A stretch of 59,920 bases of DNA from an uncultured bacterium (GTDB lineage: Bacteria; Pseudomonadota; Gammaproteobacteria; Burkholderiales; Burkholderiaceae_C): NCBI GenBank assembly GCA_903928495.1, contig CAIYQZ010000075.1:1-59920 (forward strand), given 5' to 3'. The position numbers and the translations under genes were made by a program. The notes beneath the pieces are model-generated. The model was not told the origin of the DNA, searched no databases, and saw only the letters and a list, made by a program, of their open reading frames with translations. Below, piece by piece: positions 26,438 through 37,645 of the stretch. Numbering within the stretch: position 1 is the first letter of the stretch; the number at the start of each line of letters is the position of its first letter.

Positions 26438-27258
26438 ATGAACAGCACCCCCGCCATCGAGCTGCACAACCTCACGCTGGGGTACGAGCGCCACCCTGCC
26501 GTGCACCATGTGTCGGCCACCCTGCCCGCCGGTTCGCTGGTGGCCGTGGTGGGGCCCAACGGAGCAGGCAAGTCCACCCTCATCAAGGGCTTGGCGGGGC
26601 TGGTGCGGCCCATGCAGGGGCACATTGACGGGCTGGCGGGCCAGCGCGTGGCCTACCTGCCGCAGCGCGACGACATGGACCACAGCTTTCCCATCACCGT
26701 GGCCGACATGGTGGCCATGGGCCTGTGGCACGAGGTGGGTGCGTTGGGTGGCTACAGTCGCGCCCAGCGCCAGCGCTGCACCGATGCCCTGGCCCAGGTG
26801 GGCCTGAGCGGGTTTGGCCAACGCACCATTGCTACGCTGTCTGGCGGGCAGTTTCAGCGCGCGCTGTTTGCCCGGCTGATGCTGCAGGACGCGCCCATCA
26901 TTCTGCTGGACGAGCCCTTTGCCGGGGTGGACACCCGCACCAGCCGAGACCTGCTGGCCCTGTTACACACCTGGCACGCACAAGGCCGCACCGTGTTGGC
27001 AGTGCTGCACGACATGGACCAGGTGAGCCAGCACTTTCCGCACGCGCTGCTGCTGGCCCGCGAGCTGGTGGCCGCAGGCCCCACGCAGCAGGTGCTGACC
27101 GAGGCCAACCTGCAACGCGCCCGCCGCCTGAACGAAGCATTTGACGACGACGCGCCCGAGTGCGACGCCTCCCCCGAACCCGCGTCAGCCCACACACACA
27201 TGCACGCACCCGGGGTGCACCAAGCTGACCACGCCAGCCATGCGGCAGGGGTGCATCC

Positions 27259-27262
<4 letters not shown>
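26438..27262 (+). CDS. znuC: Zinc ABC transporter ATPase with a His-rich tail
   Basis: 274 aa: Walker A GPNGAGKST, signature LSGGQFQRALFARL, Walker B IILLDEPFAGVD, switch LHDMDQV. Residues after about 245 form an acidic then His-rich tail (HTHMHAPGVHQADHASHAA) with six His, likely a zinc sensor or buffer on the cytoplasmic side. It powers ZnuB. The stop overlaps the znuB start by four bases. Confidence 0.93.
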
Positions 27263-29143
<1,881 letters not shown>

Positions 29144-29227
29144 GCGCCACTGATCGACTTGGGCCGTTTGCAATGCTCGGGTCAACGGTGAAGCCCATCC
29201 CTTGTTCCCACCGTTGTTTGGCCCGCC

Positions 29228-29968
29228 ATGTACGAACCTATTAAAGATGGCATCGAGAAAACGGCGCAGTTGGTCCGCTACGCCGAGGCCAAACCCCCTG
29301 CGCACCTGTCCAGCGTGGTGCATTGCTACTGGGAGTTGAAAACACAAGCCACGCTTGAAGCAGACTTTTGCCTGCACGCCATGCCCGATGCTTGCGTGAA
29401 CATCTTGTTCAACCAGGCCGACACCCGCATTGCCAGGGTGACGGCCTTGCGCACGAAGCACGAGGTGCTGAATCTGGGGCGGTCGTTCCACTACGTCGGC
29501 ATCCAGTTGCTGCCCGGTGTGTGGCAGGGCAACCCCCACGAGATCACAGACCGCTTCGTCGGCACGCCCTATGCGGGCGAACTGCCGCTGGTTGCCACCA
29601 GCGAAGAACTGGCCACACACCACTTCGCGGCCAAGCAGGACGTGATGACGCGCCTGGTGCAATGGTTCATTGACGCAAAACTGGTGGTCAGCAACGTGGT
29701 GACCGAAAGAATCCTGGCCAACCTGGATGCGATCAACACCGTCGCGGAGATGGCCACGGTGGCCTGCCTGTCGCCGCGACAGTTGCAGCGCACGCTGAAA
29801 CACACCACCGGGTTCGCACCGCATGACCTGCTCAAGGTCTTGCGCATGCAAAAGTCATTCAGCCAGCACTACCTGGACTTGTATGCCGACCAGTCGCACT
29901 ACATCCACTCGTTCCGCAAAATCACCGGCTACACGCCGGCCAGATACGCCGACAAGTTTGATGTCTGA
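29228..29968 (+). CDS. AraC-family transcription regulator
   Basis: 246 aa. N-terminal domain begins with HLSSVVHCYWEL and MPDACVNILFN, the pattern of the DUF6597/AraC group; the C-terminal double helix-turn-helix holds VACLSPRQLQRTLKHTTGFA and a final YIHSFRKITGYTPARY. The ligand is unknown. It lies 66 bp before a VOC gene in the same direction, which it may control. Confidence 0.88.
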   Translation: MYEPIKDGIEKTAQLVRYAEAKPPAHLSSVVHCYWELKTQATLEADFCLHAMPDACVNILFNQADTRIARVTALRTKHEVLNLGRSFHYVGIQLLPGVWQGNPHEITDRFVGTPYAGELPLVATSEELATHHFAAKQDVMTRLVQWFIDAKLVVSNVVTERILANLDAINTVAEMATVACLSPRQLQRTLKHTTGFAPHDLLKVLRMQKSFSQHYLDLYADQSHYIHSFRKITGYTPARYADKFDV

Positions 29969-30034
29969 TTTACACAATACGTTTGCCTGACCGCTCCCTA
30001 AGCTGAGCACTCCTCAACCAACAAGGAGTGCCAC

Positions 30035-30415
30035 ATGGCCAAATCAAATGCAATCGGGTGGTTTGACATCTATGTCAGCGACATGAACCGGGCCGTCACG
30101 TTTTATGAAAGCGTGCTGCAACACAAGCTGGTGCCCATTGGCGACCCGACTGGCGAAACCCAGATGATGGCCTTTGCCGCCGACATGGCGATCTACGGCG
30201 CAGGCGGTGCGTTGGTGAAAACACCCCACGCGCGCCCGGGACTGGGCGGCACCTTGGTGTACCTGAGTGTGGAAGACTGCGCCGTGCAGCAATCGCGTGT
30301 GGTGCCCGCAGGCGGCAAGGTGGTCAGGCCCAAGTTCTCGATTGGCGAGTTCGGCTGGGTGACCCTGTGCGAAGACACAGAAGGCAACGTGTTTGGCCTC
30401 AGCTCCATGCAATAG
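30035..30415 (+). CDS. VOC-superfamily (glyoxalase-like) protein
   Basis: 126 aa single-unit VOC fold: GWFDIYVSDMNRAVTFYESV, LVYLSVEDCAVQQSRV and FGWVTLCEDTEGNVFGL. Metal ligands of true glyoxalase I are not all present, so it may be a binding protein or an enzyme of unknown substrate. AAGGAG precedes the ATG. Confidence 0.88.
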   Translation: MAKSNAIGWFDIYVSDMNRAVTFYESVLQHKLVPIGDPTGETQMMAFAADMAIYGAGGALVKTPHARPGLGGTLVYLSVEDCAVQQSRVVPAGGKVVRPKFSIGEFGWVTLCEDTEGNVFGLSSMQ

Positions 30416-30457
30416 CCCCACGGTCGCAAAAAACCGATAAAACTTCAAATAATTTAG

Positions 30458-30492
30458 GCCTCTAACGCTTTATGGTATTTAATAGTTTGCTA
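30458..30492 (+). repeat. Interspersed ~35-bp repeat
   Basis: GCCTCTAACGCTTTATGGTA opening, AT-rich middle, GCTA ending; aligns with copies at 47814 and 55622. Lies between the convergent VOC and msrA genes. Confidence 0.55.
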
Positions 30493-30502
30493 TTTAATAT
30501 GA

Positions 30503-31057
30503 TCAATCCTTCAGCAACCGCTTGAAGGTTTTGACGAACTTCTCCACCTTGGGGCCCACCACAAACGCGCAGTAGCCCTGGTTGGGGTGCTGCTCAAAGT
30601 AGTCCTGGTGGTAGGCCTCTGCGGCGCTGTAGTGCTGCAGGGGCTGCACCTCTGTCACCACTGGGCTGCCCAGCTCGCCGCTGGCGTTCATTTCAACCAC
30701 CGTGGCCAGGGCCTCGGCCTGCTGCTCGGGCGTGGTGAAGTACACGCCGCTGCGGTACTGCGTGCCCACGTCGTTGCCCTGGCGGTTGAGTGTGGTGGGG
30801 TTGTGGGTGGCAAAAAACACCTGCAGCAACTCAGCCGTGCTGACCACTGCCGGGTCGTAAACCAGCTTGACCACCTCGTTGTATCCCGTGTCACCACTGC
30901 ACACCTGCTCGTAACTGGGCTTGGGGTAGCGCGAGGCGTTGCCGTTGGAGTAGCCCGACTCCACATCGAGCACACCCTTCACGCGCACAAACACCGCCTC
31001 GGTGCACCAGAAGCAGCCGCCGCCCAACACCAGGGTTTGAGGGGAAATAGGGGTCAT
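30503..31057 (-). CDS. msrA: Peptide methionine sulfoxide reductase A
   Basis: 184 aa from ATG at 31057. GGGCFWCTEAVF carries the catalytic Cys, followed by GVLDVESGYSNG, YEQVCSGDTGYNEVVKLVYD and HQDYFEQHPNQGYC with the resolving Cys. It reduces methionine-S-sulfoxide in proteins. Divergent from a thioredoxin-fold gene 91 bp away. Confidence 0.96.
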   Translation of the reverse strand: MTPISPQTLVLGGGCFWCTEAVFVRVKGVLDVESGYSNGNASRYPKPSYEQVCSGDTGYNEVVKLVYDPAVVSTAELLQVFFATHNPTTLNRQGNDVGTQYRSGVYFTTPEQQAEALATVVEMNASGELGSPVVTEVQPLQHYSAAEAYHQDYFEQHPNQGYCAFVVGPKVEKFVKTFKRLLKD

Positions 31058-31148
31058 AGGGTCATCCTTGTGCCAACTTTGTTGCAGAGTATGGTGGCAC
31101 AGCCCACCCGCTGGCTGCTTGTGTTTCCACGCCAACCCTGGAGCCCAC

Positions 31149-31790
31149 ATGCCCATTCCATTGAGCCCCCTCAAACGCCTGCTGAACACCGCCACGCTGG
31201 TCGGCACACTCTGCCTGGGGCACCACACACTGGCGCAGGCCAACGCTGCCGTGGGCCAGCCTGCTCCTGCGTTCACTGCCACGGACACATCGGGCAAAAC
31301 GGTGCGCCTGGCCGATTTCAAAGGCAAAACCGTGGTGCTGGAGTGGGTCAACCCCGGCTGCCCGTTTGTGCGCAAACACTACGACAGCGGCAACATGCAG
31401 GGCACCCAACAAGGGGCCATTGACCAGAAGGTGGTGTGGCTGGCCATCAACTCCACGCACGACGAGTCAGCCGACCACAAAACTCCTGCCGCCATGGCGC
31501 AATGGATGAGCGAACACAAAGCCGCCGCCACCGCCACGCTGATGGACACCGACGGACACATCGGCCGAGCCTACGGCGCGCGCACCACGCCGCAGATGTT
31601 CATCGTCAACGGCGCTGGCACGCTGGTGTACGCCGGAGCCATTGACAGCAAAGCCACTGCCAGAACAGCCGACATCGCCACAGCCACCAACCACGTGAAA
31701 GCCGCACTGGCCGAGCTGGCGCAAGGCAAGCCCATCAGCGTGCCACTGACGCCGCCTTATGGGTGTTCGGTGAAATACAAGGTATCTTGA
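31149..31790 (+). CDS. Exported thioredoxin-fold (AhpC/TSA-like) protein
   Basis: 213 aa with a signal peptide ending near HTLAQA. The redoxin core is GQPAPAFTATDTSGKTVRLA, LEWVNPGCPFVRKHYD and RTTPQMFIVNGAGTLVYAGA. Only one Cys stands at the active site (NPGCPFV), not CxxC, so it is a peroxiredoxin-like protein of the kind found widely in betaproteobacteria. Ends PPYGCSVKY as that group does. Divergent from msrA, so a shared oxidative-stress role is likely. Confidence 0.85.
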   Translation: MPIPLSPLKRLLNTATLVGTLCLGHHTLAQANAAVGQPAPAFTATDTSGKTVRLADFKGKTVVLEWVNPGCPFVRKHYDSGNMQGTQQGAIDQKVVWLAINSTHDESADHKTPAAMAQWMSEHKAAATATLMDTDGHIGRAYGARTTPQMFIVNGAGTLVYAGAIDSKATARTADIATATNHVKAALAELAQGKPISVPLTPPYGCSVKYKVS

Positions 31791-31970
31791 ATGGGTGCGG
31801 CTGGGGTCCGCAAGCCGTTGCGCAGAGGTTCGGGGTGGCTGGAATCGGCCAGGAGCGGTCATTTATCCCCACTTCAGTCCTGATGATTGAGTGGCTACTC
31901 CATTCTGAAGTCTGCCGGATGGCCGACATTGCGATGCTGGGCCACCACCTTGAATGACTAACTAAACTGT

Positions 31971-33224
31971 ATGTCACGACAACTGACGAAGCATGAGTTT
32001 GTAGCCAAGGCGCGAGACGTGCATGGCGAAATTTATGATTATTCGAATGCGGACTATGTAAATAGCTCCACGAAGGTTGTCATTCGTTGCCCGAATCATG
32101 GGGAGTTCGTTCAGACACCCGGCAACCATCTCAGTGGCTTTGGGTGCTTGAAATGCGCCCATGACAGGGCGGGTCAGTATCACAAGAAGAATACTAATTC
32201 GTTCATTTCAGAGGCTCAGGCGGTTCACGGAGATGCCTACGATTATTCCAAAACGGTCTATCAAGGAGCGCGTGAAAAGCTGGTTGTGATTTGCCCCAAG
32301 CATGGCGAGTTTGAGCAAGTTGCTTTCGTTCATCTCAGAGCCAATCCAAAGGAAGCTTGCCGCCAGTGTTCGTATGGTGGGCGGGGTGAGCGGCACCAAC
32401 TGAGCCTTGACGAGTTCCTGCAAAAGGCAGCTACCGTTCATCAACAGCGCTATGACTATTCGCGGGTAGCATCAGAATTTGTCGGTGCAAACAAACCGGT
32501 GCCAATTGTGTGCCCCGAACATGGCTCCTTTAAGCAGACGCCTGCTAGCCATCTTCGCGGTAGTGGGTGTGGCAAATGCGCGACTAGACGGCTGGCTGCT
32601 CAATTCGGAAAATCGACTGCCGAGTTTATTGCTGACGCAAGAGAGGTTCATGGCGATCTCTATGACTACTCCAAAGTTGACTACAAAGGTGCCTTCGACA
32701 CCGTTAGCATCACTTGCGCAATAGACGGCCCCTTCGACCAGTCCCCAAGTTCACACCTTGCAGGCATAGGATGCCCGCGATGCAGTCGCCGTGCCCAAGG
32801 TGCCCCACGTAATTTGGTGCGTGCGGTGCGTGGCGAGTTTGACGATGTCAAGCCTTCTTTCGTCTATGTGATTGCGTTCCAGTTGCCTGGGATAGTTCAG
32901 CAGCTTTTCAAGGTTGGAACTGGCTCAGGCTTTCGAATCGGATCAACTCTGTCGTCAATCAAGCGAGTCGGCGGCATCACCTTGGATACATGCAAACTGG
33001 ATCTATCGAGTACCGGCGAGGCGATTGTGTTCGAGCAACTGGCGCATCAGCAGATTCGTGACTCTCAGTTCCCAGTACCGCGCGAGTTGAAGTTTGTGGG
33101 GCACTCAGAAGTATTCACCCGCATGCCTGACTTGGCAGCGATAGAACAGCATGAAATTCTGATGCGCTTTCGGCGTGGGGAGCGCTGGACGATGAAGCGG
33201 GTAGCGAAAGGTACATGGCGTTAA
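31971..33224 (+). CDS. Four DUF723-like zinc-ribbon repeats plus GIY-YIG-like domain
   Basis: 417 aa. Residues 5-275 form four ~65-aa repeats, each with VHG-x2-YDYS followed by a metal pattern C-x2-H-x9-H-x5-C-x2-C: C40/H43/H53/C59/C62, C108/H111/H121/C130/C133, C181/H184/H194/C200/C203, C249/D252/H262/C268/C271. Repeat 2 has three extra residues and repeat 4 has Asp in place of the first His. Residues 297-390 look like a T5orf172/Mug113-type GIY-YIG nuclease: FVYVI, LFKVGTGSGFR, a Glu in VFEQLAHQQ and GHSEVF. Known relatives are phage or homing-type proteins. It is AT-richer than its neighbours, stands alone, and is flanked by non-coding remnants. Cell role unknown. Confidence 0.72.
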   Translation: MSRQLTKHEFVAKARDVHGEIYDYSNADYVNSSTKVVIRCPNHGEFVQTPGNHLSGFGCLKCAHDRAGQYHKKNTNSFISEAQAVHGDAYDYSKTVYQGAREKLVVICPKHGEFEQVAFVHLRANPKEACRQCSYGGRGERHQLSLDEFLQKAATVHQQRYDYSRVASEFVGANKPVPIVCPEHGSFKQTPASHLRGSGCGKCATRRLAAQFGKSTAEFIADAREVHGDLYDYSKVDYKGAFDTVSITCAIDGPFDQSPSSHLAGIGCPRCSRRAQGAPRNLVRAVRGEFDDVKPSFVYVIAFQLPGIVQQLFKVGTGSGFRIGSTLSSIKRVGGITLDTCKLDLSSTGEAIVFEQLAHQQIRDSQFPVPRELKFVGHSEVFTRMPDLAAIEQHEILMRFRRGERWTMKRVAKGTWR

Positions 33225-33476
33225 GCCATGTTCCCGCCGCTATGGCCAGCAAATGACCACATTGCTGACGAATGAACTGCCTCGCTCCAATGTCGGCAGC
33301 GGGTCGCCAGCCGTGCATGTTTCACGCCCACCCCCATAGATGCAAAGCAGTTACTTGCCGCGCACCTGTGCCGCCCCGCCATGCTTTTATCCATGATTAA
33401 CAATGCGGACCACTAAAGCAGGCGCTCAGCCAGTCCCCCTCACACTCCCGCCCCTACGCCGAAGCCGAAACAAAGC
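33225..33476. other. Gene-free 252-bp gap after the DUF723 gene
   Basis: No supportable gene or hairpin with a T run. Short frames here read as decayed, intergenic sequence. The 180-bp gap on the other side of the gene (31791-31970) is similar in character. Confidence 0.5.
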
Positions 33477-33827
33477 ATGAGCCTGACCATCCTGCTGCGG
33501 TGCCACGACACCGAACAAACGCGGATCTTTTACGAATCGGTGCTGGGATTCCACACCACGGCCACTGCCGATGGCACCGTCACCGTGGCGCAACACGGCG
33601 CACAGCTCATCTTCACCAGCCAAGATTTGTGGCAAAAGCCCCCAGGCCTGTCGGGAACCATCTACATCCATGTCAAGGATGTGGAAGAGTACTTCGCGAC
33701 CCTGCAAAACAATGGCTGCGTGGCCTGGCCTTTGCAGGCAATGCCTTACGGCGGGAAAGAGTTTGCGGTCACCGACTGCAATGGCTATCTGGTGGCCTTC
33801 AGGCAGTTGACGCAAGCTGCGGTCTGA
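33477..33827 (+). CDS. VOC-superfamily protein (bleomycin-resistance-like)
   Basis: 116 aa: LLRCHDTEQTRIFYESVLGF, TIYIHVKDVEEYFATLQNNG and GKEFAVTDCNGYLVAF are the beta-alpha-beta units of one VOC half. Substrate unknown. Its last 29 bp overlap the end of the convergent LysR gene. Confidence 0.85.
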   Translation: MSLTILLRCHDTEQTRIFYESVLGFHTTATADGTVTVAQHGAQLIFTSQDLWQKPPGLSGTIYIHVKDVEEYFATLQNNGCVAWPLQAMPYGGKEFAVTDCNGYLVAFRQLTQAAV

Positions 33828-34731
33828 GCAACGCCACGTGCCCCCGCACGGCCTCCAGAAACGCCGCCAGTGCGGTGTGTGTGCCGCCCTCGCGCTGCGC
33901 ACGCCAAAGGCAGCGGGTTTCGTACGGCGGGGTGTCCTGGGTCAGGGGCACAAACACCGCCCCGGCCAGGCCCGAGCGTTGCAGCGCCTCGGGCACCAGC
34001 GCCACACCCATGCCCTGCGACACCAGGCTGACCACGCTGAGCCAGTGCCGCAGCTCGTGCCGCACCTGCGGCGCCCAACCCGCCTGGGCGCACAGCGCAA
34101 GGATGCGGTCGTGATAGTCGGGCGACACGTCTCGTGATACCAGGGCCAGCGGCTCGCCAGCCAGTTGTGCCAATTCAATGGGTCGAGCCGGGTCAGGCCG
34201 CTGGGCCAGCGGGTGGGTGCCGGGCACGCAGGCCACCAGCGGCTGGCTGGCCACCAGAATGTGCTGCAGCCCCGGCGGCACCAGGGCGGTGTGGGCAAAG
34301 CCCACGTCCAGCCGGTCGCGGGCCAGTTCGGCCAGCTGTTCGGCCGAGCTGAGTTCGCGCAGCTCCAGCCGCAGGCGGGGGTGGCTGGCCTGGAATGCCT
34401 GCAGCATCTGTGGCAGGCCCCGGTAGAGCATGGCGCCCACAAACCCAATACGCAGGCTGCCGGCCTGGCCCAGATCGACATCGCGCACGTGCTGCAGGGC
34501 CTCGTGCGCCTGGGCCAGCAGTGCGCGGGCCTCGGGCACCAGCGCCTGGCCCGCAGCCGTGAGCTGCACCGATTTGCTGTTGCGCAAAAACAGCCGTGCG
34601 CCCACAGAGGCCTCCAACTGCTGGATGGCCACACTCAGCGGCGGTTGAGACATGCTCAGGCGCTGGGCGGCACGGCCAAAGTGCAGCTCTTCGGCCAGGG
34701 CCAGAAAATAACGAAGGTGACGCAGCTCCAT
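33799..34731 (-). CDS. LysR-family regulator, probable GcdR
   Basis: 310 aa from ATG at 34731. Helix-turn-helix MELRHLRYFLALAEELHFGR and RLSMSQPPLSVAIQQLEASV, then a periplasmic-binding-like effector domain. It is divergent from the glutaryl-CoA dehydrogenase gene, the common arrangement for LysR activators of glutarate/lysine breakdown, so it likely controls that gene. The 33477 gene overlaps its 3' end. Confidence 0.87.
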   Translation of the reverse strand: MELRHLRYFLALAEELHFGRAAQRLSMSQPPLSVAIQQLEASVGARLFLRNSKSVQLTAAGQALVPEARALLAQAHEALQHVRDVDLGQAGSLRIGFVGAMLYRGLPQMLQAFQASHPRLRLELRELSSAEQLAELARDRLDVGFAHTALVPPGLQHILVASQPLVACVPGTHPLAQRPDPARPIELAQLAGEPLALVSRDVSPDYHDRILALCAQAGWAPQVRHELRHWLSVVSLVSQGMGVALVPEALQRSGLAGAVFVPLTQDTPPYETRCLWRAQREGGTHTALAAFLEAVRGHVALLRPQLASTA

Positions 34732-34752
34732 GAATTTGATTTGGCTATGACT

Positions 34753-34764
34753 GAATAGGTATTC
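34753..34764. promoter_or_regulatory. Candidate LysR site between gcdR-like and gcdH
   Basis: GAATAGGTATTC is a perfect 5-2-5 dyad 22 bp before the LysR start and about 79 bp before gcdH, in an AT-rich stretch that also carries further TATT/AATA elements. Position suits a LysR dimer site. Confidence 0.4.
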
Positions 34765-34842
34765 AATATTAGACAAACATCGTTGAAACTCCAACAATCA
34801 CGCTCGCCATCCCATTTGCCAACCCGTGCAGGACAACACGCC

Positions 34843-36039
34843 ATGAAACCCAGCTTCCAGTGGAACGACGCCTTTTTGCTGAACGAACAACTGAGCGACG
34901 ATGAACGCGCCATTCAAGAGGCCGCCCGCCAATACTGCCAGGACAAGTTGCAAACCCGCGTGCTGATGGCGGCCCGCAACGAGCACTTTGACCGCGAGAT
35001 CATGAGCGAGATGGGTGCCATGGGCCTGCTGGGCTGCACCATCGAGGGCTATGGCTGCTCGGGGCTGAACTACGTGAGCTACGGCCTGGTGGCCCGTGAG
35101 GTGGAGCGCGTGGACAGCGGCTACCGCAGCGCCATGAGTGTGCAAAGCAGCCTGGTGATGCACCCCATCAACGAATACGGCAGCGAGGCGCAACGCGCCA
35201 AGTACCTGCCCAAACTGGCCACCGGCGAGTGGGTGGGCTGCTTTGGCCTGACCGAACCCAACCACGGCTCAGACCCGGCCAGCATGCTCAGCCGCGCTCG
35301 CCCGGTGGACGGTGGCTACATGCTGAAGGGCCAGAAGATGTGGATCACCAACAGCCCGATTGCCGACGTGTTTCTGGTGTGGGCCAAGCTGACCGACCCC
35401 GATGGCAAGACCGGCGGCCAGGAAGCCATTCGTGGCTTCATCCTCGAAAAAGGCATGAAGGGCCTGAGCGCACCCAAGATTGAAGGAAAAATGAGCCTGC
35501 GCGCCAGCATCACCGGCGAAATCGTGATGGACGATGTGTTTGTGCCCGAAAGCCAGCTGCTGCCCAACGTGAGCGGCCTCAAAGGCCCGTTTGGCTGCCT
35601 GAACAAGGCCCGCTTCGGCATTGCCTGGGGCGCCTTGGGTGCAGCTGAAGACTGCTGGCACCGTGCCCGCCAGTACACCATGGACCGCCAGCAGTTTGGC
35701 CGCCCGCTGGCACAAAACCAGCTTATCCAGAAGAAACTTGCCGACATGCAAACCGAAATCACGCTGGGACTGCAAGGCTGCCTGCGCGTGGGCCGCCTGA
35801 TGGACGAGGGCAAGTCGGTGCCCGAAATGATCAGCCTCATCAAGCGCAACAGCTGCGGCAAGGCGCTGGACGTGGCCCGCATGGCGCGCGACATGCACGG
35901 CGGCAATGGCATTCATGACGAATACCACGTCATTCGCCACATGATCAACCTGGAAACCGTCAACACCTACGAAGGCACGCACGACGTGCACGCGCTGATT
36001 CTGGGCCGCGCACAGACCGGCTTGCAGGCGTTTTATTGA
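34843..36039 (+). CDS. gcdH: Glutaryl-CoA dehydrogenase
   Basis: 398 aa from ATG at 34843. [16 protein letters not shown] and the FAD-binding [15 protein letters not shown], then [40 protein letters not shown], and the catalytic Glu in [20 protein letters not shown] identify this enzyme, which oxidises and decarboxylates glutaryl-CoA to crotonyl-CoA in lysine and tryptophan breakdown. No other lysine genes are in the window. Confidence 0.94.
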   Translation: MKPSFQWNDAFLLNEQLSDDERAIQEAARQYCQDKLQTRVLMAARNEHFDREIMSEMGAMGLLGCTIEGYGCSGLNYVSYGLVAREVERVDSGYRSAMSVQSSLVMHPINEYGSEAQRAKYLPKLATGEWVGCFGLTEPNHGSDPASMLSRARPVDGGYMLKGQKMWITNSPIADVFLVWAKLTDPDGKTGGQEAIRGFILEKGMKGLSAPKIEGKMSLRASITGEIVMDDVFVPESQLLPNVSGLKGPFGCLNKARFGIAWGALGAAEDCWHRARQYTMDRQQFGRPLAQNQLIQKKLADMQTEITLGLQGCLRVGRLMDEGKSVPEMISLIKRNSCGKALDVARMARDMHGGNGIHDEYHVIRHMINLETVNTYEGTHDVHALILGRAQTGLQAFY

Positions 36040-36090
36040 TGACATGACCAACAAGCCACAGGGTCATGCCCATGCCGCTAACCTGACGGC

Positions 36091-37617
36091 ATGACCGATG
36101 TTACCGCTGCGCTCAACACCGACTTTCTGAACCTGCCGCTCATGGCAGCGGCCGGGCTGTTGCTGGCCAGTGCGGTAGCGGCTGTGTTTTCGGCTCGGCT
36201 GGGGTTCTCGTTCCTGCTGGTATTTCTCGTGGGCGGCATGCTCGCCGGTGAAGACGGGCCCGGCGGCTACGTGTTCAACGACCACCGCCTGAGTTTTGTG
36301 GTGGGCAACATCGCGCTGGCGGTCATCCTGATGGACGGTGGCCTGCGCACCCGGTTTGCCACGTTCCGTACCGGACTCAAACCTTCGCTTTGGCTTGCAA
36401 CTGTGGGTGTTTTGGCCTGCACGCTGGTCACGGGCGTGGCGGCGCGCTGGCTGCTCGACTTGCCCTGGGCCATGGCGCTGCTGATGGGTGCGATCGTCGG
36501 CTCCACCGACGCGGCAGCGGTGTTCTCGCTCATGAAAACCTCTGGCGTGCGCCTGAACGAGCGGGTGGAGGCCACACTGGAAATCGAGTCGGGCATGAAC
36601 GACCCCATGGCCGTGTTCCTAACGCTGGCACTGGTGGGCGTGGTGCTGGGGGCATCGGCAAGCGCCGCCGCACCACCCAGCGGTTGGCAACTGGCAGGCC
36701 ATTGGGCCGAAGCGCTGCTGATGCAACTCGGGCTTGGGCTGCTGCTGGGGGTGGCGGCGGGCTTTGGCCTAGCGGCCTTGCTGAACTGGCTGCGTGCCAC
36801 TGCCCACCCTGCCGCCGGGGTGGTGGGCCTGGTGCTGCTGGCAGCCGGGCTGCTGCTGTTTGCGGCCTGCGGCTGGCTGGGCGGCTCGGGTTTTCTGGCG
36901 GTGTATGTGGCGGGTGTGCTGGTGGGCAACCGGGCGCGCAAGGCGGTGTTGCCTGCCATGTCCATCATGGACGGCTATGCCTGGCTGGCGCAGGCCAGCA
37001 TGTTCCTGCTGCTGGGTTTGCTGGCCACGCCGAGTGAGGTGCTGCGCACGCTGTGGCCCGCGCTGGGGGTGTCTGCCGTGCTGATGCTGGTGGCCCGCCC
37101 GCTGTCGGTGTGGCTGTGCCTGGCGCCGCTGCACTTTGCGCGGCACGAGATGGCTTTCATTTCATGGGTGGGGCTGCGCGGGGCGGTGCCCATCGTGCTG
37201 GCCGTGTTCCCGCTGATGGCCGGATTGCCCGGTGCGCAGGTGTTTTTCAATGTGGCGTTTGTGGTGGTGCTGTCGTCACTGCTGCTGCAGGGGGCCAGCA
37301 TTGCGTGGGCAGCACGGCGGCTGCAGGTAGCGCTGCCAGCAGCGCAGGACGAAGAAGGCATGCGCCACATTTTTGGCGACTTTGAACTGGACGCCAAACG
37401 CCCGTTGGAACCCCTGTGCGAGTTTTACGGCCTGCCCACACCCGACCACGACGGAGAACGCCTGGGTGACTGGATGGCCGCCCAACTGCACCGCCCGCCC
37501 GTGGTGGGCGACACACTGACACTGGGACAGGCACGGTTGAGCGTGCGCAGCATCAATGACGAGGGCCAGATCAGCACCGTGGGCTTGAGGCTGGGCAACA
37601 CCCAGACAGAGGGCTGA
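36091..37617 (+). CDS. Potassium/proton antiporter (NhaP2/CvrA type)
   Basis: 508 aa CPA1 antiporter: twelve-odd helices with GGMLAGEDGPGGY, GAIVGSTDAAAVFSLMK and IESGMNDPMAVFLTL as the ion-site helices, ending at about residue 410; a C-terminal regulatory segment (HIFGDFELDAKRP onward, RTINDEGQ-like end SINDEGQISTVGLRLG) corresponds to the TrkA_C/CorC_HlyC-like part of CvrA, shortened relative to the ~575-aa E. coli protein. Located just beside the Mrp operon in the opposite orientation, suggesting a cation-homeostasis neighbourhood. Confidence 0.88.
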   Translation: MTDVTAALNTDFLNLPLMAAAGLLLASAVAAVFSARLGFSFLLVFLVGGMLAGEDGPGGYVFNDHRLSFVVGNIALAVILMDGGLRTRFATFRTGLKPSLWLATVGVLACTLVTGVAARWLLDLPWAMALLMGAIVGSTDAAAVFSLMKTSGVRLNERVEATLEIESGMNDPMAVFLTLALVGVVLGASASAAAPPSGWQLAGHWAEALLMQLGLGLLLGVAAGFGLAALLNWLRATAHPAAGVVGLVLLAAGLLLFAACGWLGGSGFLAVYVAGVLVGNRARKAVLPAMSIMDGYAWLAQASMFLLLGLLATPSEVLRTLWPALGVSAVLMLVARPLSVWLCLAPLHFARHEMAFISWVGLRGAVPIVLAVFPLMAGLPGAQVFFNVAFVVVLSSLLLQGASIAWAARRLQVALPAAQDEEGMRHIFGDFELDAKRPLEPLCEFYGLPTPDHDGERLGDWMAAQLHRPPVVGDTLTLGQARLSVRSINDEGQISTVGLRLGNTQTEG

Positions 37618-37622
37618 CACAG

Positions 37623-37645
37623 ACGCCGCTGGGCATCAGCGGCGT
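37623..37645. terminator. GC hairpin between convergent antiporter genes
   Basis: ACGCCGCTG (37623-37631) pairs with CAGCGGCGT (37637-37645) around a five-base loop. It lies at the junction of the two converging transcripts and overlaps the mrpG stop. No T run follows on either side, so it may slow but not by itself stop transcription. Confidence 0.35.

Noticed and set aside
31791-31970. Short frames flanking the DUF723 gene on both sides
   Set aside because: No start signals, no conserved domain and low coding character; treated as decayed intergenic sequence.
31971-33224. CRISPR-like or DNA tandem repeat in the DUF723 gene
   Set aside because: The repetition is at protein level only, with ~200-bp diverged units; no short identical DNA repeats with spacers.
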